Below are positions 1 through 7,376 of a stretch of 17,087 bases of DNA, in pieces. The notes under the pieces were generated by a model, which searched no databases, was not told the DNA's origin, and was given only the letters and a program-made list of their open reading frames with translations. Where the stretch lies: contig CALEFD010000098.1 of the NCBI GenBank assembly GCA_937876995.1, positions 1 to 17,087 of the forward strand. Direction: 5' to 3'. The stretch comes from an uncultured Bacteroidales bacterium. GTDB taxonomy: Bacteria; Bacteroidota; Bacteroidia; Bacteroidales; Bacteroidaceae. The translations under genes were made by a program, and so were the position numbers. Position 1 is the stretch's first letter. Each line of letters begins with the position of its first letter.

Positions 1-609
1 TACCCATCTGTCCCAATGACGATACATTAAATCTTCTGCTACCATACCTGTGGCTTTGGGCAGATCTTCGTATTGTTGCTCTTTTACTAGAGGGTTTGGT
101 ATGCTCATTATCATAAGTACCTGACTTTCATCTGGTGAAAACAGGAAACCTTCTACATCTTTTTCTGCAAAAGATAGTTGTTCCTTGTGTTTGCCCTTGG
201 TGTCCATAGCCCAAATCTGTTCTTTGCCGCTACGATTGCTGATGTATGCAATACGTCCATCAGATAACCATGCCGGACTGTGTTCGTTATAGTGCGATTT
301 GGTAAGTTGTTTGTTATCTGTTCCGTCTATATTCATTAGACAGATAACAGTATGTCCTTTATTTTCTGCTACATTATAGTATGTAACCTGGTATGCTATT
401 TTGCTTTTGTCGGGCGAAACAGAAACGCTGCCTATGCGTCCCATTGTCCATAGTGCTTCCGGAGTTAGAGTTCCATCTGTTAACTCTATTTGATTCTTTC
501 CTATCACGTTGTTTTTTTCTCTCGATTTAACTTCGTACCTTGTAACCATAGCTGCGGTTGCTAAAAGAATAATCAGTATTATTGCTTTAGTTTGTCTTTT
601 GTTATACAT
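1..609 (-). CDS. DPP5-like S9 family peptidase, N-terminal 203 residues (cut by window edge)
   Basis: The minus strand is open without stops from an ATG at 609 to base 1, giving the first 203 residues. A hydrophobic stretch at residues 8-22 is a signal peptide or membrane anchor. It is followed by WD40-like beta-propeller repeats with the usual 'SPD' turns (VSVSPDKSK near 64, FLFSPDESQ near 157) and 'IDGT/QLT' and 'QIWAMD' strand motifs. The stretch DLPKATGMVAEDLMYRHWD (182-200) is typical of Bacteroidetes dipeptidyl peptidase 5 (P. gingivalis DPP5 type). In that family the propeller gates a C-terminal alpha/beta-hydrolase domain carrying Ser-Asp-His, which lies outside the window. The known role is release of dipeptides from oligopeptides in the periplasm. 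Family assignment is firm; DPP5 rather than another S9 peptidase is likely. Activity cannot be judged without the catalytic half. Confidence 0.85.
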   Translation of the reverse strand, partial: MYNKRQTKAIILIILLATAAMVTRYEVKSREKNNVIGKNQIELTDGTLTPEALWTMGRIGSVSVSPDKSKIAYQVTYYNVAENKGHTVICLMNIDGTDNKQLTKSHYNEHSPAWLSDGRIAYISNRSGKEQIWAMDTKGKHKEQLSFAEKDVEGFLFSPDESQVLMIMSIPNPLVKEQQYEDLPKATGMVAEDLMYRHWDRWV

Positions 610-634
610 AATTGATTTTTGTTTGAAACGGCTG

Positions 635-642
635 CGAAGTTA
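635..642 (-). promoter_or_regulatory. Candidate -7 box for the S9 peptidase gene
   Basis: On the minus strand this reads TAACTTCG, one base off the Bacteroidetes TAnnTTTG box, and lies about 25 bases before the peptidase ATG. No good -33 TTTG was found at 19-21 bases. The assignment rests on position and near-match only. Confidence 0.4.
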
Positions 643-671
643 TGTTTTTTTCTGCTAAAATACTACCTTTG
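641..671 (+). promoter_or_regulatory. Promoter of the dsbD-family gene
   Basis: TACCTTTG at 664-671 is a perfect Bacteroidetes -7 box (TAnnTTTG). TATG at 641-644, one base off the -33 TTTG, lies 19 bases upstream. Transcription would start near 678, giving a leader under 20 bases. The element overlaps the candidate divergent peptidase promoter at 635-642, so the two genes may compete for polymerase. Confidence 0.65.
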
Positions 672-695
672 CATAATAATTAAATAATAATAAAT

Positions 696-2600
696 ATGAT
701 GATGTTGATTTTATGGCTTATGTTGGCTGTGCCTTTTGGATTAGGTACTAGTCAACCTGTAAAGACCGATGTGAAAAAAGAACTGAATGCCGATACTCTT
801 ACTATATCTTTCAATCTTTCCATAGCGAATGGTTGGCATGTATATTCAACAAATCTGGAGGGCAAGGGTCCTACTCAGGCTGAAATGGTGATAGATTCCA
901 TTTCGGGAGCTGTGGCTATAGGCGGTTTGCAGTTTGAAGGACAAGAACAAGAGAAATTCGATAATCTGTTTGATATGCAGGTTAGATACTTCTCTAATAA
1001 TGTGCGTTTTGTTCAACGTTATTTGGTGGAAGATAACTATTATTTAGAAGGTGCTTTGCAGTATGGTGCTTGCGATGATGAAAGTTGTCTGCCTCCGCAA
1101 AAGTGTGAATTCTTATATACAGAAGGTGGTGTGGCAGATTTGTCAGTTTCTGAAAATAATAAGAATGATTCTGCTTCATTGCTGGATTCACCACTGTGGA
1201 AACCTGTAGATTTTTCAAAATTCGAAGATGCTTCAGCTAATGCTCCTAAAGGGCTTTGGGGCATCTTACTGGCTGGTATGCTGGGTGGACTACTGGCTAT
1301 ATTTACACCTTGTGTGTGGCCTATAATTCCAATGACTGTAAGCATGTTTATAAAACGCGCCGGTTCAAGAAAGGAGAGCATAAGAGATGCTATTGTGTAT
1401 GGTCTCTCTATTATAGTAATCTATGTTGGGTTAGGATTGCTTATTACTTTGCTGTTTGGTGCCAGTGCGTTAAACGCTTTAGCTACTCATGCTATTCCAA
1501 ATCTTATCTTCTTTGTACTTTTAGTAGTATTTGCACTATCATTCTTTGGACTGTTTGAAATTACATTACCATCATCATGGAGTACAAAAATGAGCAGTAA
1601 ATCCAGAAATGGTGCAGGATTGGCATCTATATTCTTTATGGCATTCACTCTATGTTTGGTGTCGTTCTCCTGTACAGGTCCTATTATAGGTTTTCTTTTG
1701 GTGGAAGCTGTTTCCGGTGAAGGAATGCTTATGCCTATGATGGGAATGCTTGGCTTTGCTGTGGCTTTGGCATTGCCGTTCTCACTATTTGCCATGTTCC
1801 CGAATTGGTTGAAGGCTGCACCTAAATCGGGTGACTGGATGGATAAACTGAAAGTGGTTTTAGGTTTCATAGAATTGGCTTTTGCGTTGAAATTCCTATC
1901 AGTGGCAGATATGGCATACGGTTGGGGAATCTTATCGCGTAATACATTCATAGTATTGTGGATTATTCTTTCGTTGCTTCTTGGCCTGTATCTGCTTGGA
2001 TTGCTAAAGTTTAAGAAAATAGAGGGCGAAGAGCGTGTTAAACCGGCAAAACTGGAAATTGCATTAGCACTGTTGTGCTTTGCTTTTGCCGTATATCTTG
2101 TACCCGGTTTGAAAGGTGAACCCTTAAAAGCCATTAGTGCATTTGCTCCGCCTATGACAACTCAGAAAAATGCCAATGAAGAGAAGATGTTAGAAGCTCA
2201 GTTTACCAATTATGAAGAGGGATTGGCATACGCAAAAAAGGTGGGTAAACCTGTTCTGCTTGATTTTACAGGATTTGGTTGTGTGAACTGCCGTAAAATG
2301 GAGGCTGTTGTGTGGGTTGATTCAAAGGTTAAACAGAAGATAGAGGAAGATTTTGTTTTAGTATCTCTATATGTAGATGATAAGACTCCGCTGGAAAAAA
2401 CCATACTTATGGAGGAGAATGGCAAAACAGTGAAAATAAGAACTGTAGGCGATAAATGGAGTCTTCTGGAACGATATAAGTTTGGTGCAAATGCACAACC
2501 ATTCTATGTTATTTTGGATAGCGAAGGCAATTTGCTTTCCGGTTCTTACACCTTTGAACCCGACGTAGATCAGTTCCTTAATTTCCTGAATTACAAATAA
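696..2600 (+). CDS. dsbD: DsbD-family protein-disulfide reductase
   Basis: 634 residues with the three DsbD parts in order. After a short hydrophobic leader (residues 3-16) comes a periplasmic DsbD-alpha-like domain (about 20-145) with paired cysteines C126 and C131 in ACDDESCLPP. Next is a CcdA-type membrane core (about 185-500) with one cysteine in each half, C206 (TPCVWPIIP) and C326 (SFSCTGP). Last is a periplasmic thioredoxin-fold domain with C529-V-N-C532. All six redox cysteines are present. In the family, electrons from cytoplasmic thioredoxin cross the membrane through the core and are relayed to periplasmic partners (disulfide isomerases, cytochrome c maturation, repair reductases). 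The start is one of three consecutive ATGs at 696, 699 and 702; there is no Shine-Dalgarno, as usual in this phylum. It stands alone, divergent from the peptidase and convergent with yidC. Confidence 0.93.
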   Translation: MMMLILWLMLAVPFGLGTSQPVKTDVKKELNADTLTISFNLSIANGWHVYSTNLEGKGPTQAEMVIDSISGAVAIGGLQFEGQEQEKFDNLFDMQVRYFSNNVRFVQRYLVEDNYYLEGALQYGACDDESCLPPQKCEFLYTEGGVADLSVSENNKNDSASLLDSPLWKPVDFSKFEDASANAPKGLWGILLAGMLGGLLAIFTPCVWPIIPMTVSMFIKRAGSRKESIRDAIVYGLSIIVIYVGLGLLITLLFGASALNALATHAIPNLIFFVLLVVFALSFFGLFEITLPSSWSTKMSSKSRNGAGLASIFFMAFTLCLVSFSCTGPIIGFLLVEAVSGEGMLMPMMGMLGFAVALALPFSLFAMFPNWLKAAPKSGDWMDKLKVVLGFIELAFALKFLSVADMAYGWGILSRNTFIVLWIILSLLLGLYLLGLLKFKKIEGEERVKPAKLEIALALLCFAFAVYLVPGLKGEPLKAISAFAPPMTTQKNANEEKMLEAQFTNYEEGLAYAKKVGKPVLLDFTGFGCVNCRKMEAVVWVDSKVKQKIEEDFVLVSLYVDDKTPLEKTILMEENGKTVKIRTVGDKWSLLERYKFGANAQPFYVILDSEGNLLSGSYTFEPDVDQFLNFLNYK

Positions 2601-2708
2601 TTTGAAATATTTGGAAGGTTAGATTAAATATATCTTCTAAAAGTCGAGGTAAAAGTGGTGGCGCTCGTATAATTATTAGAATAAGGTATGTCTTAACTTA
2701 AGATAAAA

Positions 2709-2737
2709 GGGTGATACATTTTGATAGTGTATCACCC
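2709..2737. terminator. Bidirectional terminator between dsbD and yidC
   Basis: A perfect 10-base stem (GGGTGATACA at 2709-2718, TGTATCACCC at 2728-2737) closes a 9-base loop. TTTT tracts follow on both strands (AAGTTTTATT on plus, TTTTAT on minus), fitting a shared terminator for the convergent genes ending at 2600 and 2769. The remainder of 2601-2768 shows nothing else I recognise. Confidence 0.85.
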
Positions 2738-2768
2738 CTAAGTTTTATTGTAAATTATTCAGTGAATT

Positions 2769-4649
2769 CTATTTACGGTTTTTCTGTTGCTGCTGTAACA
2801 GGCGCTCCTGTTCTTTCTGCATTGCTTCTAAACGAGCCATCATATTGTTGCCCTGCTTACGTTTGGTTGGATCGTTTTTGCTTGCTTCATAGTTGGCTTC
2901 AAGCTTTGCAAGAAGTTTCTTTTCATCGGTAGTACGGCGCAGGTATATCATTATACCAATGCTGAACAATGATGATATAAAGTAGTAGTAGTTCAAACCT
3001 GATGAATAGTTGTTAAAGCTGAAGAAGAATACTACCGGCATAATATACATCATCCATTTCATCATCTTCATAGACTGCTCTTGTTCAGGTGAAATGCTCT
3101 GCTGCTGTTGCTGCTTCATAGAGAAGTATGTGTTGATGATATTACACAGACAGAACAGTACGCAGAAAATGCTTAGGTGATTACCTATAAGAGGTATGTT
3201 GTTTGTCCAACTGATAATATCATCGAAACCGGTAAGGTCATCTGCCCAAAGGAAACTCTGTTGTCTTAGTTCAATAGCGTTAGGAACAAAGAAGAAGAAG
3301 GCCATGAAGAAAGGCATCTGAATGAGCGACGGAATACAGCCACCCATTGGACTAACACCATATTTACTATATACAGCCATTGTCTCCTGCTGTTTCTTCA
3401 TTGCATCTTCAGGTTTTGGATACTTCATATTCACTTCATCAATATATGGTTTCAATGCACGCATTTTTGCCGATGAAATGTAAGATTTGTATGTAAATGG
3501 ATATACAACAACCTTAAGTATAATTGTCATTATAAGAATGACCAAACCCATGCTTAGTCCCCAGTTGGAAAGTAGGTTGAAGAGTGGAATTATAAGGAAA
3601 CGGTTAAATTCCCTTACTATAGGCCAACCTAAATCCATAACATTGTGCAAACGAGCTTTCTTGTCACCAACTACCAAACTGTTGCTTTCTCTTAAGATTT
3701 TGTAATCGTTAGGACCAAAGTAGAACTGAAGTTGAGTGGCTTCCTGACCGTTAGGATCAAAATTAACTTTGGTTTTTGCCATCATCTTCTTTAAGTAACC
3801 TTTACCTTTAGCGTATGGTGAAGCAGATAATTTTGTGTTTTCTGCAAACACTTGGTCTGAAATCATTACGCAAGAAAAGAATTGGTTTTTGAAGGCAATC
3901 CAATCTAATGGTTCTTCAATCTCTTCGCTGCGTGTAGATTTTGTTACAGTGATATACTTTCCTTTTCTTTTGTCGTTACGTTTATAGGTAAGAGTAGTGT
4001 AGCGCTGCTCAAATTCAAATCCTTTTTCCTGTTGACGCAAGTTCTGAATCCAATCTATTGATAAATTGTTCAGGTTTGTGGAGAAGAAGTTAGACATACC
4101 ATTTGCCTGAATGGTGAGATTAAGCATATAGCTCTCCGGATTCAAAGCATAGATGAAATCCAAATATCCATAACCATTTGTATTTAAACGCATGGTTACT
4201 GAATTGGCACTTTTGTTTACCGGTGTAAAGTACAGTTCTTTTGTGGAAATATTCTGATTCTTGCCGTCAATCTTAATGTTAAGGCTTATTTCGTCCTGGT
4301 TGAATAACACTATGTCTGAACCCTGTTGGTCTTTATAGTTGAATAACTTGACACTGCAAGGTACACCACCTTTAGTTGCCAAGGTTACCTCCACAAGTTC
4401 ATTAGACAATGTAACCTGTTGGTTTTCACCATTCATTGCAGGAAACAATGCGGAAAGAGAATCTGCAGTAGGTACTACGGCGTATGTAGCTTCTTGAATA
4501 CTGTCTTTTTCTACCTGTTTCTGTACAAGTTCTTTCTCGTATTTTGCCTGTTGAGGCGCTTTGTTTTTCTTGTTGTTACCCATTAGTAAGGTCATAACTA
4601 TAAGCAAAAGACCTACTAATACCAATCCAAAATAACTTCTTTTATCCAC
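2769..4649 (-). CDS. yidC: Membrane protein insertase YidC
   Basis: 626 residues, the long form found in Gram-negative bacteria. TM1 is at about residues 6-23, followed by a large periplasmic beta domain (about 50-345). The conserved insertase core then begins: five membrane segments with the hydrophilic-groove arginine R397 in SSAKMRALKP (equivalent to E. coli R366), and MGGCIPSLIQMPFFMAFFF. A poly-Gln cytoplasmic loop (KQQQQQS) and a Lys/Gln-rich basic C-terminal tail (about 570-626), a likely ribosome contact, complete it. YidC inserts inner-membrane proteins alone or with SecYEG. The start codon is GTG at 4647-4649: the MDK beginning matches the family and no ATG fits upstream. It has its own promoter. 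In many Bacteroidales yidC follows pyrG; here it follows an unrelated exported-protein gene. Confidence 0.97.
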   Translation of the reverse strand: MDKRSYFGLVLVGLLLIVMTLLMGNNKKNKAPQQAKYEKELVQKQVEKDSIQEATYAVVPTADSLSALFPAMNGENQQVTLSNELVEVTLATKGGVPCSVKLFNYKDQQGSDIVLFNQDEISLNIKIDGKNQNISTKELYFTPVNKSANSVTMRLNTNGYGYLDFIYALNPESYMLNLTIQANGMSNFFSTNLNNLSIDWIQNLRQQEKGFEFEQRYTTLTYKRNDKRKGKYITVTKSTRSEEIEEPLDWIAFKNQFFSCVMISDQVFAENTKLSASPYAKGKGYLKKMMAKTKVNFDPNGQEATQLQFYFGPNDYKILRESNSLVVGDKKARLHNVMDLGWPIVREFNRFLIIPLFNLLSNWGLSMGLVILIMTIILKVVVYPFTYKSYISSAKMRALKPYIDEVNMKYPKPEDAMKKQQETMAVYSKYGVSPMGGCIPSLIQMPFFMAFFFFVPNAIELRQQSFLWADDLTGFDDIISWTNNIPLIGNHLSIFCVLFCLCNIINTYFSMKQQQQQSISPEQEQSMKMMKWMMYIMPVVFFFSFNNYSSGLNYYYFISSLFSIGIMIYLRRTTDEKKLLAKLEANYEASKNDPTKRKQGNNMMARLEAMQKEQERLLQQQQKNRK

Positions 4650-4692
4650 TGTTATCTAATTAAAAATGTTTACCCTTGTAAATTTAGAACTG

Positions 4693-4700
4693 CAAAGGTA
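4693..4700 (-). promoter_or_regulatory. yidC promoter -7 box
   Basis: On the minus strand this reads TACCTTTG, a perfect TAnnTTTG box, 43 bases before the yidC GTG, giving a leader of roughly 35 bases. The expected -33 position (about 4720-4725) has no TTTG and touches the end of the large inverted repeat at 4722-4760. Confidence 0.65.
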
Positions 4701-4721
4701 AACATTATTCACATAATAGTA

Positions 4722-4760
4722 ATGTTCCAAAGGCTAAAAATATTTTAACCCTTGGAACAT
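4722..4760. terminator. 39-base near-perfect inverted repeat upstream of yidC
   Basis: Arms ATGTTCCAAAGG (4722-4733) and CCCTTGGAACAT (4749-4760) pair at 11 of 12 positions. The AT-rich middle continues the symmetry, so 16 of 19 pairs match over the whole element. It lies 44 bases past the stop of the exported-protein gene, as a terminator would, but no clear T-run follows. Its left edge sits where the yidC -33 element should be, so it could instead bind a regulator. Confidence 0.55.
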
Positions 4761-4782
4761 CGTGTAAAAAACGGCTCTAATA

Positions 4783-4803
4783 TAGTAGCTTTGAAAACTA
4801 CTA
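4783..4803 (-). terminator. Small hairpin at the end of the 6783-4804 gene
   Basis: TAGTAG (4783-4788) pairs with CTACTA (4798-4803) around a 9-base loop, directly beyond the stop codon. On the minus strand a T6 run follows about 10 bases later (4765-4770 region). The stem is short and AU-rich, so this is a weak terminator candidate acting together with, or instead of, the larger repeat at 4722-4760. Confidence 0.35.
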
Positions 4804-6783
4804 CTACTCTATAATTTCTCCAAATTCTACTTTATAGGAGTCAACGCCAAATGATCCTGTACCTGCACTAACATTTACGTATGCATTATGCTGGAACGTA
4901 AGCACATTGGTTTCTGTGTCAAATTCTCCAGTGAAATTGTCAAACTGGAAATTACCTGGTCCATAGTCTTTGCCAAAAATGTAGTTCAAAATTATGTCTG
5001 CACTTACATCACCAACAATCTGGGATGGAGCAGAAACCGAATAATCTTTTTTGTTGATATAAATGCAGTAATTACAGTTTACGCCATAACCATACCAGTT
5101 ATATGTAAGTCTAACGCCAATATAATCAGCTGCAGTGAAACCATCCTGAACTACACCTGCATTTATTATATCTTCTTCCGAAAGCAGAGTTACCAAAACG
5201 CCGTATGCAGCTTCAGCTTCAGTACCTACCGATTCTGTCAACCTAACGGTTTTTCCATTAAGAGATGTAAAGAGAGCCTCTAAAGGACTTTGTGCTGTCT
5301 CTTCGAATTCTATTTTATAGGAGTCAACGCCAAATGATGCTGTACCTGCACTAACATTGACAGCTGCTAAATGCTGGTATGTGAGTGTGTTTGTCTGGTT
5401 GTCGAGGCTCCCTTCGAAATTTGCAAATTGGAATTTGCCAGGGCCATAATTAACTCCCAATAAGGATGTTACAATAGATTCATCTACATCTGCAACAAAT
5501 TGTGCCGGAGCAAATACAGAATAATCATATCTATTTATGAAAATGTAGTATTTGCACTCCACCCCAAAACCATACCAATTGTATGTTAGTTGTAAGCAAA
5601 TGTAATTTTCAAAATTAAAATCTACCATTCCCATCTCTTCTATCTTTTCTGTAGGAATATCCTCTCTATTCATTACATTAACAAGTGCACCGTATGATGT
5701 TTCAGCTTGTGAGCCAACTGATTCTGTCAACTTAACGGTTTTGCCATCAAGAGCCAGATAAAATGCTTCATCTAAAGGAACTAATTCTTCCCATTGGGCA
5801 TATAGTGTGATGTTTTGAGTTATTTCAATTGAATCACCATCGCTATATGAAATACCATTTCCGTCTGATGCTGTGTTCCAACCTATGAATTTATAATTGT
5901 TGCGAACAATGATGTCAACGTTATACGGTATTGCTACACTATGGCTGTTGTCATCGGAATATACAATAATTGGTGACATCTCACCTGAACCACCATTGGC
6001 ATCAAAAGTGAGTGTCATCGTAGTAGGAATGTTTGTAGTGGCAGAGTAAACTGCACGCACAGAACATGCTATATAGCGTTGAATAGCGCCATTTACAATA
6101 TTGTTATAGTTGCGTAACATATATGCTGCGAGTGGGTAGCTTTCATAAAGGGTGCTTGACCAATAATCGGCTACCATGTTATCCGGAGTAACTGTTATTG
6201 GGAAAAATATACTATTGCCATTTATCTTGCTAAATGCTCTGTAACCCTCTACACCATTATGTGCGGTATAGGACCAAGAACAATTATTTACCAGTTCTTC
6301 ATATTCAGATAGTGTAGGCATACGCCAGCTACCACCCATATTATAGCGTGCTGCGTCATCACATTTGTCAAGGGTTGTCTTGTTGTCCACTATTCCTTGG
6401 TCAGAGCTTGAACAATATTTGGTTATAATATTATTTGATAGAAACTTGTAATTTTCGTAGGTGTATGTCTCTTTTGGAGTTACTTCGCCCCAAGCAAATA
6501 AATCGCCTGTTTCTTCCGGACTATTGGCACCGACATTGTAGGATGCCCACATTACGCTAAGTCCTAAATCTACATATTCATAACCATTGTGTTCACCGTT
6601 TGGTTTATGATAGTCAGATTCATTTACAATCTGAACTTCATTTACATCAGCCACCGGAATTAATATTCTTTCACCATCCTTTGTTGTAACATCCATATAG
6701 TATTGTGCCCATACAGATGCGCTACCAAATAGCAGTGCTATGGTGAATACAAAACGCATTAGAGAATTAGTTATCAGTTTCAT
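4804..6783 (-). CDS. Exported multidomain protein: Fib_succ_major-like domain, InlB B-repeat, duplicated C-terminal domain
   Basis: 659 residues with a signal peptide (1-27, ending SVWAQ). Residues 30-54 (VTTKDGERILIPVADVNEV) resemble a short module common in Prevotella/Bacteroides exported proteins. Residues 66-246 look like a Fibrobacter succinogenes major paralogous / DUF1566-type domain (YVDLGLSVMWASYNVGA, LFAWGEVTPKE, GGSWRMPTLSEYEEL, DYWSST, SVRAV). Residues 257-333 are an InlB B-repeat (Listeria-Bacteroides repeat: LTFDANGG, FIGWNTASDG, ITLYAQW). Residues 336-498 and 499-659 are two copies of a domain I do not recognise, each starting near DGKTVKLTESVG and ending NVSAGT.SFGVDSYK.EF. 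The pattern suggests a surface or secreted binding protein; no catalytic motif is seen. Its ATG overlaps the TGA of the gene before it (ATGA), implying translational coupling. Three in-frame TAG codons end it. No sorting tail is visible. Confidence 0.85.
   Translation of the reverse strand: MKLITNSLMRFVFTIALLFGSASVWAQYYMDVTTKDGERILIPVADVNEVQIVNESDYHKPNGEHNGYEYVDLGLSVMWASYNVGANSPEETGDLFAWGEVTPKETYTYENYKFLSNNIITKYCSSSDQGIVDNKTTLDKCDDAARYNMGGSWRMPTLSEYEELVNNCSWSYTAHNGVEGYRAFSKINGNSIFFPITVTPDNMVADYWSSTLYESYPLAAYMLRNYNNIVNGAIQRYIACSVRAVYSATTNIPTTMTLTFDANGGSGEMSPIIVYSDDNSHSVAIPYNVDIIVRNNYKFIGWNTASDGNGISYSDGDSIEITQNITLYAQWEELVPLDEAFYLALDGKTVKLTESVGSQAETSYGALVNVMNREDIPTEKIEEMGMVDFNFENYICLQLTYNWYGFGVECKYYIFINRYDYSVFAPAQFVADVDESIVTSLLGVNYGPGKFQFANFEGSLDNQTNTLTYQHLAAVNVSAGTASFGVDSYKIEFEETAQSPLEALFTSLNGKTVRLTESVGTEAEAAYGVLVTLLSEEDIINAGVVQDGFTAADYIGVRLTYNWYGYGVNCNYCIYINKKDYSVSAPSQIVGDVSADIILNYIFGKDYGPGNFQFDNFTGEFDTETNVLTFQHNAYVNVSAGTGSFGVDSYKVEFGEIIE
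4807..5778 (-). repeat. Tandem duplication of a ~161-residue domain
   Basis: Copy 1 is about 5778-5290 and copy 2 about 5289-4807. The 3' ends lie 483 bases apart; the 5' ends differ by two extra codons. DNA identity is highest at both ends: the 19-base run GGAGTCAACGCCAAATGAT occurs at 4837 and 5320, and ATTCTGTCAAC plus ACGGTTTT recurs near 5231 and 5720. Shared protein landmarks are KTV.LTESVG, LTYNWYG.GV.C.Y.I.IN, YSV.AP.Q, YGPG.FQF.NF.G and NVSAGT.SFGVDSYK. Confidence 0.9.
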
Positions 6784-7253
6784 AGTTTGGAAATTTTGCA
6801 GGTTAATGATTTGGTCTTGATGATATAGATACCTTCCGGCAGTTCTGTTATGCTGAACGAAACACTACCATTGGCATCAGTTTTGTAAGTGGATAGTACT
6901 TTACCATTAGTATCTATCAATGATACCAGCTGTGATGCTTCTGCTCCCGATATATAAACGGTGTAGTTGTCTAACTGCAGAATAGGAGATTTGGTTTCTG
7001 ATTGTATTTCAGAAACAGCGGTCTCACTATCTGTGAATGTGATTTTTGAAACTGCCGATAAGGGATATTCAACAACAGCTTTGCTTGTTGTCAATACTAA
7101 ATCGGTCTCTGTGTAGGTTATTATCGGCTTCTCTGAAAAACCATAACCAAATACATTTCCATCTTTCTGGTGGATGGTTAAAGTGTTTTGTGCTGATACG
7201 GTTAGCGTAGATGCAGCAATCAGCAAGATTAAAGAACAAATAAACTTTCTCAT
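6780..7253 (-). CDS. Small exported protein with T9SS type A-like C-terminal domain
   Basis: 157 residues from the ATG at 7253. This start gives a clean signal peptide (1-22, MRKF...STLTVSAQ); the frame stays open to 7325, but the extension would cross the promoter. Residues 24-74 hold a KDG...ITF module like the one at the start of the next protein (TIHQKDGN, AVSKITFTD). Residues 88-157 resemble the Por/type IX secretion C-terminal sorting domain: SLIDTNGKVLSTYKTDANG, then ITELPEGIYIIKTK and a short basic tail ending KISKL. In the family this domain directs passage through the outer membrane and is usually removed. If so, the mature cargo is only about 65 residues. It is first in a two-gene operon, overlapping the second gene by four bases. 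The function of the cargo is unknown. Confidence 0.8.
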   Translation of the reverse strand: MRKFICSLILLIAASTLTVSAQNTLTIHQKDGNVFGYGFSEKPIITYTETDLVLTTSKAVVEYPLSAVSKITFTDSETAVSEIQSETKSPILQLDNYTVYISGAEASQLVSLIDTNGKVLSTYKTDANGSVSFSITELPEGIYIIKTKSLTCKISKL

Positions 7254-7294
7254 AGGCTCATAGGCTTTAGGTGATAAAATTCTGATTATTTGTA

Positions 7295-7326
7295 CAAAGG
7301 TGTATATTGTTTTCGATATTATCAAA
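7295..7326 (-). promoter_or_regulatory. Promoter of the two-gene exported-protein operon
   Basis: The minus strand carries TTTG (plus 7323-7326), a 20-base spacer, then CACCTTTG (plus 7295-7302), one base off TAnnTTTG. Spacing fits the Bacteroidetes -33/-7 arrangement and the box lies about 40 bases before the ATG at 7253. Confidence 0.6.
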
Positions 7327-7344
7327 TATTAGAACAAAAAAACG

Positions 7345-7352
7345 TAAATTTG
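7345..7352 (+). promoter_or_regulatory. Promoter -7 box of the DUF3078-purU operon
   Basis: TAAATTTG is a perfect TAnnTTTG box 24 bases before the ATG at 7377. No convincing -33 TTTG is present. The box also supports placing the start at 7377 rather than at the upstream in-frame ATG at 7290. Confidence 0.6.
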
Positions 7353-7376
7353 CAGTCGATTAAAAATAATAACCAA

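Noticed and set aside
1..609. Broken or truncated peptidase pseudogene
   Set aside because: The frame is intact to base 1; it is cut only by the window edge.
1487..2134. Minus-strand open frame of 215 codons inside dsbD
   Set aside because: Antisense to the conserved membrane core of DsbD; composition is that of a reverse-complement shadow.
4888..5283. Plus-strand open frame of 131 codons
   Set aside because: Lies wholly inside the domain-repeat gene on the other strand, with no recognisable protein features or promoter.
7254..7325. N-terminal extension of the small T9SS-tailed protein from 7325
   Set aside because: The stretch contains its own promoter elements, and the ATG at 7253 gives a clean signal peptide.
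7290..7376. N-terminal extension of the DUF3078 protein from ATG 7290
   Set aside because: It precedes the promoter box at 7345-7352 and would bury a good signal peptide; the start at 7377 explains both.
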